From an uncultured Ruminococcus sp. (GTDB taxonomy: Bacteria > Bacillota > Clostridia > Oscillospirales > Ruminococcaceae), in assembly GCA_946183385.1 (NCBI GenBank), contig CAMHBN010000013.1:1-15593 (forward strand): a stretch of DNA of 15,593 nt, in the 5' to 3' direction. Positions 1 through 5,653 of the stretch are shown here, one piece after another. The notes below the pieces were generated by a model, which did not search any database, was not told the origin of the DNA, and saw only the letters and a list, made by a program, of their open reading frames with translations. How positions within the stretch are numbered: position 1 is the stretch's first letter; every line of letters begins with the position of its first letter. Made by a program: the position numbers and the translations under genes.

Positions 1-14
1 CCCCCCCCACGGGT

Positions 15-81
15 CAAGGGCAGAGCCCTTGCGGATTGTCAAGGCAGAGCCTTGACCGGAGTCCAGAGGCAGTGCCTCTGG
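15..81. repeat. Array of three short perfect hairpins
   Basis: Three perfect inverted repeats follow one another: 15-31 (7-bp arms, loop AGA), 38-56 (8-bp arms, loop AGA) and 63-81 (8-bp arms, loop AGT). Their centres are 24-25 bp apart and all share a GGC-AGW-GCC core, while the outer arm sequences differ. The arms keep pairing although they differ between units, which suggests selection on structure or spread as a repeat family. There is no coding potential and no T-tract directly after any unit. The role is unknown. Confidence 0.7.
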
Positions 82-95
82 CAGGGAGATAATGC

Positions 96-130
96 AAGAC
101 CTGTCCGCACAGAGCAGACAGGTCTTTTTT
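96..130 (+). terminator. Rho-independent terminator reading rightward
   Basis: An 8-bp GC-containing stem (98-105 with 117-124), extended by two A-T pairs, is followed by a run of T at 125-130. The T-tract lies on the right, so the structure terminates + strand transcripts and implies a + strand gene left of the window. It also sits 10 bp past the stop codon of the leftward penicillin-binding protein gene. Read leftward, the sequence after the stem is TTGCATT, a poor U-tract, so it would be a weaker terminator in that direction. Confidence 0.75.
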
Positions 131-139
131 GTTATTGCT

Positions 140-2788
140 TTACCATTCGCTGACTCCGCCGGGGTCGGGAGCGTCTCCGCCGCCTCCGCCTGCATTCGGG
201 TCAACCCATGCACCGCCGCCGTTCGGGTCAACGCCTGCGTTCGGGTCAACGCCCGCATTCGGGTCAACGCCTGCATTCGGGTCAACACCTGCGTTCGGGT
301 CGGGAGTTTCACCGCCTGCATTCGGGTCAACCGTGCTCGGGTCGGGAGCCACATAGTGTGCTCCGTCACAGGTCGGGCAGTTGCTCGACTTCCAGTAGCC
401 CGTTATGCCTCTGGGACAGTAAGCACCCGCGATACAGCCCGTAGACGTACACATTGCCGCGTCGATGACCGAGGGACAGCGCTCGAAGTCCATAGGTGTA
501 TCCATATACATCGTATCCGCGTAGCTGCCGATTATCGAATTCCACACGTCGCAGGCGTGAAGCGAGGTCGGGAGCTTGAGGTAGTCGTTGTACTCGCGGT
601 AGCCTATCGTTACGCCGCTTACGAAGTCACGTGTCAGACCTACGAAGGTGAGGTTCTGCCAGTCCTCGGAGGTACCTGTCTTACCGACGAGCACCTTATT
701 GTTGAAGTGTACGCTTGCCGCAGTACCCTGGTCAACAACGTTCTTGAGCATACGGTTCATGACGTAGGCTGTCTCGGCAGACACTGCCTGACGTGCGTTG
801 CCGTCGTTGGAGTAGATTATCTTGTGGTTGCCGTCCTCTATCTTGGAGATGATGTGCGCGTCGTTGTATACGCCGAGGTTGCCGTAGGGGATATATGCGT
901 TTACGAGGTTCTCGAGTGTGATACCCCACGTGAGAGCTCCGATGGAAAGAGGCGAGTAGCTCTCGTCTTTGGGGTCGAGCTTCATACCCATATTCTCCGT
1001 CGCGAACTTGAATACCGCCTTGGGCGTGAGCTCCTGACAGAGCTGAGCGGGAACGGTATTGAACGACTTCTGTAGGAAGTAGTAGATGTTGTGCTGTTCG
1101 TGTGAGATACTTACCGAGGTATCGGTCGTATAGTTTGAAGGCCACGGCTTGCCGTTTACTTCCATTATAGGCTTATCGGTGTAGACGCTTCCCCAGTGGA
1201 TATGGTCTGTTTCAAGCGCGAGACCGTAGGTCGTTATCGGCTTTACCGTCGAACCTATCTGACGCGGCTCTGTTACGGCGTAGCTGGTCGAGAGCGAGCC
1301 TGTCTTTTCGCCGACGTTGCCGACCTGACACATTACCGAGCCGTCGTACCTGAGTGCGACGAAGGCAACGTGCGGTATCTCCTCCTCGACCTGCCCGTCG
1401 CCGTCGAGGTCGACCCATCTTGTTACGTAGCCTCTGTCCATGATGTTGCCGATGTCGAGCATTTTCTCCTCGACGTATTTCTGCATACGCGGGTCAGTGG
1501 TGGAGTAGATGCGGTAGCCGCCCTTGTTGATACGTGCGATAGCCTCGTCCTGAGTTTCAAGGTTGAACTGCTCCTGTACGATAGCAGCAGCCTCGTACAT
1601 CATCGCGTCGACCTCCCACGTGTACCTGTTCTGCTCGGATTCGAGAGCTTCGAGGTCTACCTCGGGGTGGAGCTCCTTATACTCGGGAGCCCATGTATAG
1701 AGTATCTTCGTGTTGAGGTACTCCTGATACTCGTCGTAGGTTATCGCGCCGTTCTTGTACATCTGCCATAGAACGTAGCGCTGGCGGATATGGTTGTTAG
1801 CCTCACCGTCCACGATGATATTGCCGTCGTCGTCCTTGGTCTCGACCATAGGACCGTAATACTGCGGGCTCTTGGGTATCGCTGCGAGGACAGCCGCCTC
1901 TGGTATGGTGAGCTCGCTGACGTCCTTGCCGAAGTAACGCGTCGAGGCGAGCTGTATGCCGTTGATAGGACCGCCGAACGAGATGTAGTTGAGGTACTCC
2001 TCGAGGATCTCGTCCTTGGTGTAGGTCTTCTCGAGCTGCATAGCCGCGAATATTTCGCGTATCTTACGCTGCATCGAGTGCTCGTCGTCCTTGGTGAGCT
2101 GCTTGATGAGCTGCTGGGTGATGGTCGAACCACCCTGCTCGGTGTCGTAGAAGTGCAGGAACATATTCAGGAATGCCGAGAATGTACGCTTGTAGTCAAC
2201 ACCGTCGTGGGCGTAGAAGCGCTCGTCCTCGGTGGAAACGAAAGCATTGCGGACGTCCTGCGGCACCTTGTCTATCGAGACGGGGATACGCTGGATATCG
2301 GTCTTTATCTGGTTGAGGAGCTTCAGCTTCTCCTCGCCTGTTTCCTCGTCTATCTCCGTACCGTAGAAGTAGGTATCGCTTCCCGATTCGAGAGTAGCGA
2401 AGGTGACGCTCGTTGATTCGTCCATGAAGTCGAGGACGTATATCGTCATCGCTGTGGCGACGATAGTGCCCGAGATTATCATAACGAGGAAGAGCGACAG
2501 GAGCGTGGTAACGATAGCTCCCATGACCTTCTTGAGTATGACGAGTGCTTTGTTCTTCTTTTTCTTCTTCTTTTTGGGCTGCTCCTGCATAGACGCGGGA
2601 TTGGTGCGCTGGGGCTGTCTTCCCTGCGGCGAGCGCATGGGCGGTCTGCCCTGAGCGTACTGAGCTCCGCCCTGTGGATAGGCTGCTCCCTGTCGTGAGG
2701 GTGCGCCCTGCGTTCTCGGACGTCTGCCCTGCGAAGCGGAGGCGGGACGTTTGCGGGCTCCGCTGCGGTTAGGTGTTTTATCAGTCAT
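140..2788 (-). CDS. Class A (PBP1A-type) penicillin-binding protein, bifunctional glycosyltransferase/transpeptidase
   Basis: Polymerises lipid II into glycan strands and cross-links the stem peptides at the outer face of the membrane. Residues 1-80 form a basic Pro/Gln/Arg-rich cytoplasmic region ending in a lysine run; one membrane anchor lies at about 86-118. The GT51 domain shows EDERFYAHDG (187-196, catalytic Glu187) and GGSTITQQ (219-226). The transpeptidase domain shows STVK (Ser513 nucleophile, Lys516), SFN (575-577) and KTGTS (703-707), so both active sites look intact. After it come six cysteines (771, 780, 785, 791, 804, 807) and a low-complexity DPNAG-repeat tail to residue 882. 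The ATG at 2788 is the only usable start: an in-frame TGA lies just upstream. Equivalent to PonA/MrcA; the exact orthologue is not decided. Confidence 0.96.
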   Translation of the reverse strand: MTDKTPNRSGARKRPASASQGRRPRTQGAPSRQGAAYPQGGAQYAQGRPPMRSPQGRQPQRTNPASMQEQPKKKKKKKNKALVILKKVMGAIVTTLLSLFLVMIISGTIVATAMTIYVLDFMDESTSVTFATLESGSDTYFYGTEIDEETGEEKLKLLNQIKTDIQRIPVSIDKVPQDVRNAFVSTEDERFYAHDGVDYKRTFSAFLNMFLHFYDTEQGGSTITQQLIKQLTKDDEHSMQRKIREIFAAMQLEKTYTKDEILEEYLNYISFGGPINGIQLASTRYFGKDVSELTIPEAAVLAAIPKSPQYYGPMVETKDDDGNIIVDGEANNHIRQRYVLWQMYKNGAITYDEYQEYLNTKILYTWAPEYKELHPEVDLEALESEQNRYTWEVDAMMYEAAAIVQEQFNLETQDEAIARINKGGYRIYSTTDPRMQKYVEEKMLDIGNIMDRGYVTRWVDLDGDGQVEEEIPHVAFVALRYDGSVMCQVGNVGEKTGSLSTSYAVTEPRQIGSTVKPITTYGLALETDHIHWGSVYTDKPIMEVNGKPWPSNYTTDTSVSISHEQHNIYYFLQKSFNTVPAQLCQELTPKAVFKFATENMGMKLDPKDESYSPLSIGALTWGITLENLVNAYIPYGNLGVYNDAHIISKIEDGNHKIIYSNDGNARQAVSAETAYVMNRMLKNVVDQGTAASVHFNNKVLVGKTGTSEDWQNLTFVGLTRDFVSGVTIGYREYNDYLKLPTSLHACDVWNSIIGSYADTMYMDTPMDFERCPSVIDAAMCTSTGCIAGAYCPRGITGYWKSSNCPTCDGAHYVAPDPSTVDPNAGGETPDPNAGVDPNAGVDPNAGVDPNAGVDPNGGGAWVDPNAGGGGGDAPDPGGVSEW
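155..345 (-). repeat. 15-bp minisatellite encoding (V)DPNAG repeats in the penicillin-binding protein tail
   Basis: Within the 3' end of the penicillin-binding protein gene, tandem copies of a 15-bp unit encode VDPNA/DPNAG pentads: five nearly perfect units run from about 221 to 301, with degenerate copies on both sides. Proline/glycine/asparagine-rich tails like this are expected to be disordered and to lie outside the membrane. Because the units are near-identical at DNA level, copy number could vary between strains by slippage (inference). Confidence 0.85.
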
Positions 2789-2797
2789 TTTGTCAGG

Positions 2798-2824
2798 TCA
2801 CCGCGTGGACGGTGATACTCCTTT
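2798..2824 (-). promoter_or_regulatory. Shine-Dalgarno site separated from the start codon by a hairpin
   Basis: On the minus strand the only strong ribosome site (AAAGGAGT, 2817-2824) lies 28 nt before the ATG at 2788, far beyond the normal 5-10 nt. The gap contains a perfect 6-bp inverted repeat (2798-2803 with 2810-2815, loop of 6). If it folds, the remaining unpaired spacing falls to about 11 nt, compatible with initiation. No start codon in frame lies closer to the ribosome site, because a TGA intervenes. Confidence 0.5.
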
Positions 2825-2848
2825 CTGTAAAATGATAAGTCGCATATT

Positions 2849-2861
2849 TATACATTGTATA
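2849..2861. promoter_or_regulatory. Palindrome at the penicillin-binding protein transcription start, shared with lepA
   Basis: The sequence is a perfect 6+1+6 inverted repeat (TATACA-T-TGTATA) touching the -10 box. The neighbouring 15 bases (2840-2854) are identical to 9511-9525 at the lepA promoter, where a similar TATAC-N-GTATA palindrome holds the same position. It could be a repressor operator or an initially transcribed signal; no binding protein can be named. Confidence 0.4.
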
Positions 2862-2889
2862 TTATACCACGTTTGAAAGCGTTTGTTAA
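2861..2889 (-). promoter_or_regulatory. Sigma-A promoter of the penicillin-binding protein gene
   Basis: On the minus strand TTAACA (2889-2884), a 17-bp spacer and TATAAT (2866-2861) lie about 70 bp before the start codon. The -35 matches five of six consensus bases and the -10 is perfect. A 13-bp palindrome (2849-2861) abuts the -10 on its downstream side and is described as a separate feature. Confidence 0.8.
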
Positions 2890-2976
2890 TAGCTGATATG
2901 CATTTTTTAAAGATTTGTATAATTTAGCAAAAAATGTGAATAATAGACTTAATACTTTCGGCAAAGGAGAGATAAT

Positions 2977-3312
2977 ATGTACAGGACTTTCGACAAGCGT
3001 ATCTACTTAATGCTGATGACAGCCCTCACGATATCGGGATTCATCGTTATATGCACCCTTGGGCAGTCGATACACCGCCAGAAGCTCGCGAGCCGCATTT
3101 CCGTCTCCGCACCCGAGCACCCTCCCCTATGCGAGGTCAGGGAGTACAACGGGCGGATAGGTCTGTTCAAGGCGGACAGCTCGGTGCCGTACCGCGTCAT
3201 CGACTACAACACAGCCCTCATGCCCGAATTTGACCGCGAACAGCTCCGCGAGGGCGTGATAATGGAGACGGAGGAGGAGCTGCGGAGGTTTATTGAGGAC
3301 ATCGCGACATAA
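2977..3312 (+). CDS. Small membrane-anchored protein with BofC C-terminal-like domain
   Basis: A 111-residue protein. Residues 9-28 form one hydrophobic N-terminal anchor, with the rest predicted outside the cytoplasm. Residues 53-109 (VREYNGRIGLFK, then PYRVID, LMPEFDREQLREGV and an acidic EEELRRFIEDI end) resemble the small domain at the C-terminus of BofC, which in Bacillus subtilis forespores inhibits the SpoIVB signalling protease. Many clostridial proteins carry this domain alone with a TM anchor and have no assigned role, so a BofC function is only a hypothesis. The start is set by AAAGGAG at 2963-2969, 7 nt before the ATG. A -10-like TATAAT lies at 2918-2923 but has no convincing -35. 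Confidence 0.8.
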   Translation: MYRTFDKRIYLMLMTALTISGFIVICTLGQSIHRQKLASRISVSAPEHPPLCEVREYNGRIGLFKADSSVPYRVIDYNTALMPEFDREQLREGVIMETEEELRRFIEDIAT

Positions 3313-3384
3313 TGTAGGGGCGGGCGCCCTCGCCCGCCCGCTTATCGTTAAATTTGCGGGACGCCGAGGGCGGCGTCCCCTACA
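3313..3384. repeat. 72-bp palindromic intergenic element, copy A
   Basis: Exactly 72 bp with TGTAGGGG and CCCCTACA as perfect terminal inverted repeats. Inside are two hairpins: a GC-only one in the left half (9-bp arms, about 3319-3340) and GGACGCC/GGCGTCC in the right half (about 3359-3378). It begins on the base after the stop codon of the gene at left and ends 4 bp before the stop codon of the convergent flavin reductase gene, so it fills nearly all the space between them. Two other elements of the same length (4081-4152, 7612-7683) share its ends and plan. Confidence 0.85.
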
Positions 3385-3388
3385 AGAA

Positions 3389-3961
3389 TTACCGTTTCTT
3401 TTTCTTTTTGCGGACAGAGAAGCCGAAGTCGCCGAGCTTGCGTCCGAGTGCGAAATAATCCCCGTGCGCATAAGCCGCGAGCCCGCACTGCTGGAGGTTG
3501 AGCTTGCCCTTGCTGTCGATGTAGCGTTCGTCCACGTCTATGCCGACTATCTCCGCGAGGAACATCGTGTGCGAGCCGAGGAGCTTGCTCTCCGTGACCA
3601 TGCATTCGAGGCTGACGGGACACTCCTCTATCAGCGGAGCCGCGACCTTCTCCGCGGGCTGTACGTGAAGTCCGCAGACGGCGAATTTGTCGATGTCCCT
3701 GCCGCTCTTCACGCCGCAGAAGTCCACGGTGCGCACCATTGCGGAGGTGGTGAGGTTTATCACGAATTCGCCGGAATCGCGGATAATGTCGTGCGAGTAG
3801 CGCTCGGGGCGCACGGAGATATACGTCATCGGCGGTCGCGTGCAGACTATGCCCGTCCAGCCGATGGTGAGGACGTTGGGCTTGTCGGGAGTGCCGCAGC
3901 TGACGAGCGCGGCAGGTACGGGCGCGAGCAGAGCACTGCCCTTCCAGAATTGCTTAGGCAT
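3389..3961 (-). CDS. Flavin reductase family protein (FMN-binding split barrel)
   Basis: A 190-residue protein of the flavin reductase/flavoredoxin-like fold, whose members bind FMN and pass electrons from NAD(P)H or a partner protein. Family-typical stretches are an N-terminal PVPAALVSCG, NVLTIGWTGIV followed by PPMTYISVRPERYSHDII (about 29-60) and GEFVINL (64-70). Length is normal for the single-domain family. The C-terminus ends in five lysines and an arginine. The substrate or partner cannot be told from sequence. The ATG at 3961 is chosen because GGAAAGG lies 9 nt upstream (3971-3977) and a strong promoter at 3995-4023 sits inside the longer open frame, which excludes upstream starts. 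It is monocistronic, divergent from spoIIA. Confidence 0.88.
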   Translation of the reverse strand: MPKQFWKGSALLAPVPAALVSCGTPDKPNVLTIGWTGIVCTRPPMTYISVRPERYSHDIIRDSGEFVINLTTSAMVRTVDFCGVKSGRDIDKFAVCGLHVQPAEKVAAPLIEECPVSLECMVTESKLLGSHTMFLAEIVGIDVDERYIDSKGKLNLQQCGLAAYAHGDYFALGRKLGDFGFSVRKKKKKR

Positions 3962-3994
3962 AACGTTGTTCCTTTCCGTGGCTTTATTAATGGT

Positions 3995-4023
3995 ATTATA
4001 GCATTTTTCGGCGGATATTTCAA
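3995..4023 (-). promoter_or_regulatory. Sigma-A promoter of the flavin reductase gene
   Basis: On the minus strand TTGAAA (4023-4018), a 17-bp spacer and a perfect TATAAT (4000-3995) lie 34 bp before the start codon. The -35 end is two bases from a 25-bp repeat half-unit (4025-4049). Confidence 0.8.
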
Positions 4024-4024
4024 G

Positions 4025-4049
4025 TGTAGGGGCGGATATTATCCGCCCG
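4025..4049. repeat. 25-bp half element of the 72-bp repeat family
   Basis: Starts with the same TGTAGGGG end as the 72-bp elements and folds into one hairpin (GGGCGGAT/ATCCGCCC, loop ATT). It is identical in all 25 bases to 7572-7596. Both half elements stand shortly upstream of a full element (31 bp here, 15 bp at the other site) in the same orientation. Confidence 0.8.
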
Positions 4050-4080
4050 CAATTACACAGACAATCCACCTGAAACGATT

Positions 4081-4152
4081 TGTAGGGGCGCATTCCGTGC
4101 GCCCGCAGACAACCGTCAAATTCGCAGGACGCCGAGGGCGGCGTCCCCTACA
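4081..4152. repeat. 72-bp palindromic intergenic element, copy B
   Basis: Exactly 72 bp with the TGTAGGGG/CCCCTACA ends. Its last 22 bases are identical to those of copy A (3363-3384), while the left hairpin has a different arm sequence but still pairs. It ends 28 bp before the TTGACA near the spoIIA promoter, between divergent genes, so it cannot simply be a terminator for both flanks as copy A could be. Confidence 0.85.
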
Positions 4153-4179
4153 ATAATTCTGGATTCATCGCCGCCCTGT

Positions 4180-4213
4180 TTTGACATTTTCCGCGCGGAA
4201 GCGGTGGTATAAT
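4180..4213 (+). promoter_or_regulatory. Probable spoIIA operon promoter region
   Basis: An extended -10 (TGGTATAAT, 4205-4213) lies 35 bp before the spoIIAA start. A perfect TTGACA (4181-4186) is 21 bp away, too far for a normal sigma-A pair. Read on the minus strand, that same stretch gives TGTCAAA, a six-of-seven match to the Spo0A box TGTCGAA. Between them is the perfect 12-bp palindrome TTCCGCGCGGAA (4189-4200). In Bacillus subtilis spoIIA is driven by sigma-H with Spo0A-P; I do not see a clear sigma-H -10 here. Spo0A control is an inference from the operon's known biology. Confidence 0.5.
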
Positions 4214-4248
4214 AGGGCATAAACAGGCACAGAACGGAGGGTAGAAGG

Positions 4249-4554
4249 TTGAAGGTAGACATAAAATCGGAGAACGGCACGGCAATTGCGGCTCTCAGAG
4301 GTGAAATTGACCACCATTCCGCAAAGTCGGCACGCGAGCAGCTTGACAGCTTCATCATCAATATGCAGCCCGACGTGCTCTCGCTCGATATGAGCGGCAT
4401 CACGTTCATGGACAGCTCGGGTATAGGGCTCATCATGGGCAGACACAAGCTGATGAGAGAGTGCGGCGGAAGGCTCGAGGTGAAAAGCCCGCAGGAGAGC
4501 ATACGCCGCGTGCTGAGGCTCGCGGGGATAGAGCGCATAGTCAGGATAACTTAA
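4249..4554 (+). CDS. Anti-sigma F factor antagonist SpoIIAA
   Basis: A STAS-domain anti-anti-sigma factor. In its unphosphorylated form it binds SpoIIAB and frees sigma-F in the forespore. Two hallmarks are visible: GEIDHHSA (18-25) and MDSSGIGLIMGR (54-65), in which Ser57 corresponds to the serine phosphorylated by SpoIIAB (Ser58 in B. subtilis). At 101 residues it lacks the short C-terminal extension of the 117-residue B. subtilis protein. The start is a TTG at 4249, with CGGAGG at 4235-4240, 8 nt upstream. First gene of a three-gene operon; the Shine-Dalgarno site of spoIIAB (TAAAGGAGG) overlaps its stop codon. Confidence 0.96.
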   Translation: MKVDIKSENGTAIAALRGEIDHHSAKSAREQLDSFIINMQPDVLSLDMSGITFMDSSGIGLIMGRHKLMRECGGRLEVKSPQESIRRVLRLAGIERIVRIT

Positions 4555-4566
4555 AGGAGGCAGAAT

Positions 4567-5004
4567 ATGGAGATTCTGAATGAGATAAGATTCAGTATGC
4601 CGTCGCTCTCGGCGAATGAGAGCGCGGCAAGGGCGGCAGTTTCGGCGTTCATCGTGCAGGCTGACCCCACAGTGGAGGAGCTCTCGGACATACGCACGGC
4701 GGTCTCTGAGGCTGTCACGAATGCGATTGTGCACGGCTACCGCGGCACGAGCGGAAGGATAGACCTTGTGCTGAGGCTCCTGCCCGAGCGCGAGATATAC
4801 ATACGCGTGCGCGACGGCGGCTGCGGTATCGCGGACGTGAAAAAGGCTATGGAGCCGCTGTTCACCACCGCTCCCGAGGAAGAGCGCTCGGGGCTGGGCT
4901 TCTCGGTTATGGAGTCGTTCATGGACAGGCTGTCCGTGCGGAGCAGGGTCGGGCAGGGGACTACCGTGACCATGCGGAAGAAGCTGGCGGCGCATGGCAG
5001 CTGA
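4567..5004 (+). CDS. Anti-sigma F factor / serine kinase SpoIIAB
   Basis: A 145-residue GHKL-family protein that holds sigma-F inactive and uses ATP to phosphorylate SpoIIAA. The N box EAVTNAIVHGY (48-58, Glu48 and Asn52), the G1 box DGGCGI (83-88) and the G2 box RSGLGFSVM (107-115) are all present, so the nucleotide site looks intact. Length matches the family (146 in B. subtilis). A near-ideal ribosome site lies 6 nt before the ATG. Its last 11 bases overlap the start of sigF, implying translational coupling and balanced amounts of the two partners. Confidence 0.97.
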   Translation: MEILNEIRFSMPSLSANESAARAAVSAFIVQADPTVEELSDIRTAVSEAVTNAIVHGYRGTSGRIDLVLRLLPEREIYIRVRDGGCGIADVKKAMEPLFTTAPEEERSGLGFSVMESFMDRLSVRSRVGQGTTVTMRKKLAAHGS

Positions 5005-5653
5005 GCTGAAACAGCCGCTCGCCGAGGAGAATCTCGGGCTGGTGCACCTCTGCGCGAACCGCTTCCGCGGGCGGGGTATCGAGTACGACGACCTCTACTC
5101 CGCGGGCTGTCTCGGTCTGCTAAAAGCAGTGAAAGCCTTCGACCCCGAGCGCGGCGTGAAGTTCTCGACCTACGCCGTGCCAGTGATACTCGGCGAGATA
5201 AAGCGCCTTTTCCGCGACGGCGGGAGCATACGCGTGAGCCGCAGTCTCAGGGAGCTCGGTATGCGCCTGCAAAGGGTGTGCGCGGACTTCGTACAGCGCG
5301 AGGGCAGGGAGCCCGCGCTCAGCGAGCTTGCGGAGCTTACGGGCGAGGACGTATCCGACATCGCGGAGGCGCTGTGTGCGGCTCAGCCGCTGATATCGCT
5401 GACCTCTCCCGACGAGGACGAGGGACAGCTCGACGTGCCGGTTGAGGCTCCCGACGAGGCGATAACCGACCTGCTCGCTCTGCGGCAGATAATGGCACGG
5501 CTCCCCGACGAGGACAGGGCTCTGCTGGAGCTGCGGTACTTCCGCGGGCTGACGCAGTCGAAGACGGCGAAGCTGCTCGGTATCACGCAGGTGCAGGTGT
5601 CGCGCCGCGAAAAAAAGCTCCTCGCGCTTATGCGGGAGGAGCTGCTGGGCTAA
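4994..5653 (+). CDS. Forespore RNA polymerase sigma factor sigma-F
   Basis: Directs early forespore transcription once released from SpoIIAB. Region 2 is clear at 12-75 (NLGLVHLCANRF, DLYSAGCLGLLKAVKAFD, KFSTYAVPVILGEIKR), then IRVSRSLRELG of region 3 (79-89) and region 4 at 164-215 with a helix-turn-helix ending ITQVQVSRREKK. It is 219 residues against 255 in B. subtilis. Most of the deficit is N-terminal: about 27 residues holding region 1.2 are missing. An in-frame TGA at 4967 and the lack of any other start codon make the ATG at 4994 the only option, so the shortness is not a mis-called start. The gene is closed by a 4-bp convergent overlap with hemW and has no visible terminator. Confidence 0.96.
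   Translation: MAAELKQPLAEENLGLVHLCANRFRGRGIEYDDLYSAGCLGLLKAVKAFDPERGVKFSTYAVPVILGEIKRLFRDGGSIRVSRSLRELGMRLQRVCADFVQREGREPALSELAELTGEDVSDIAEALCAAQPLISLTSPDEDEGQLDVPVEAPDEAITDLLALRQIMARLPDEDRALLELRYFRGLTQSKTAKLLGITQVQVSRREKKLLALMREELLG

Noticed and set aside
15..81. CRISPR array
   Set aside because: Units are only 24-25 bp apart with no conserved direct repeat plus unique spacer structure, and no cas gene is present; they are hairpins.
92..1075. A repetitive frame on the + strand over the penicillin-binding protein tail (ACIRVN repeats)
   Set aside because: It is the codon-aligned antisense reading of the DPNAG repeats and starts inside the terminator region.
3962..4093. A 44-residue N-terminal extension of the flavin reductase protein
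   Set aside because: It would be translated through the promoter at 3995-4023 and a repeat element; the ATG at 3961 has a proper ribosome site.
4081..4152. tRNA or tRNA-like gene, suggested by 72-bp length and a three-way fold
   Set aside because: No CCA-type acceptor, T-loop or D-loop consensus or plausible anticodon arm is present, and the outer stem is the repeat family's terminal octamer.
4181..4213. Ordinary sigma-A promoter TTGACA/TATAAT for spoIIA
   Set aside because: The spacer is 21 bp, outside the working range of 16-18 bp, so the pair is not accepted as a standard promoter.
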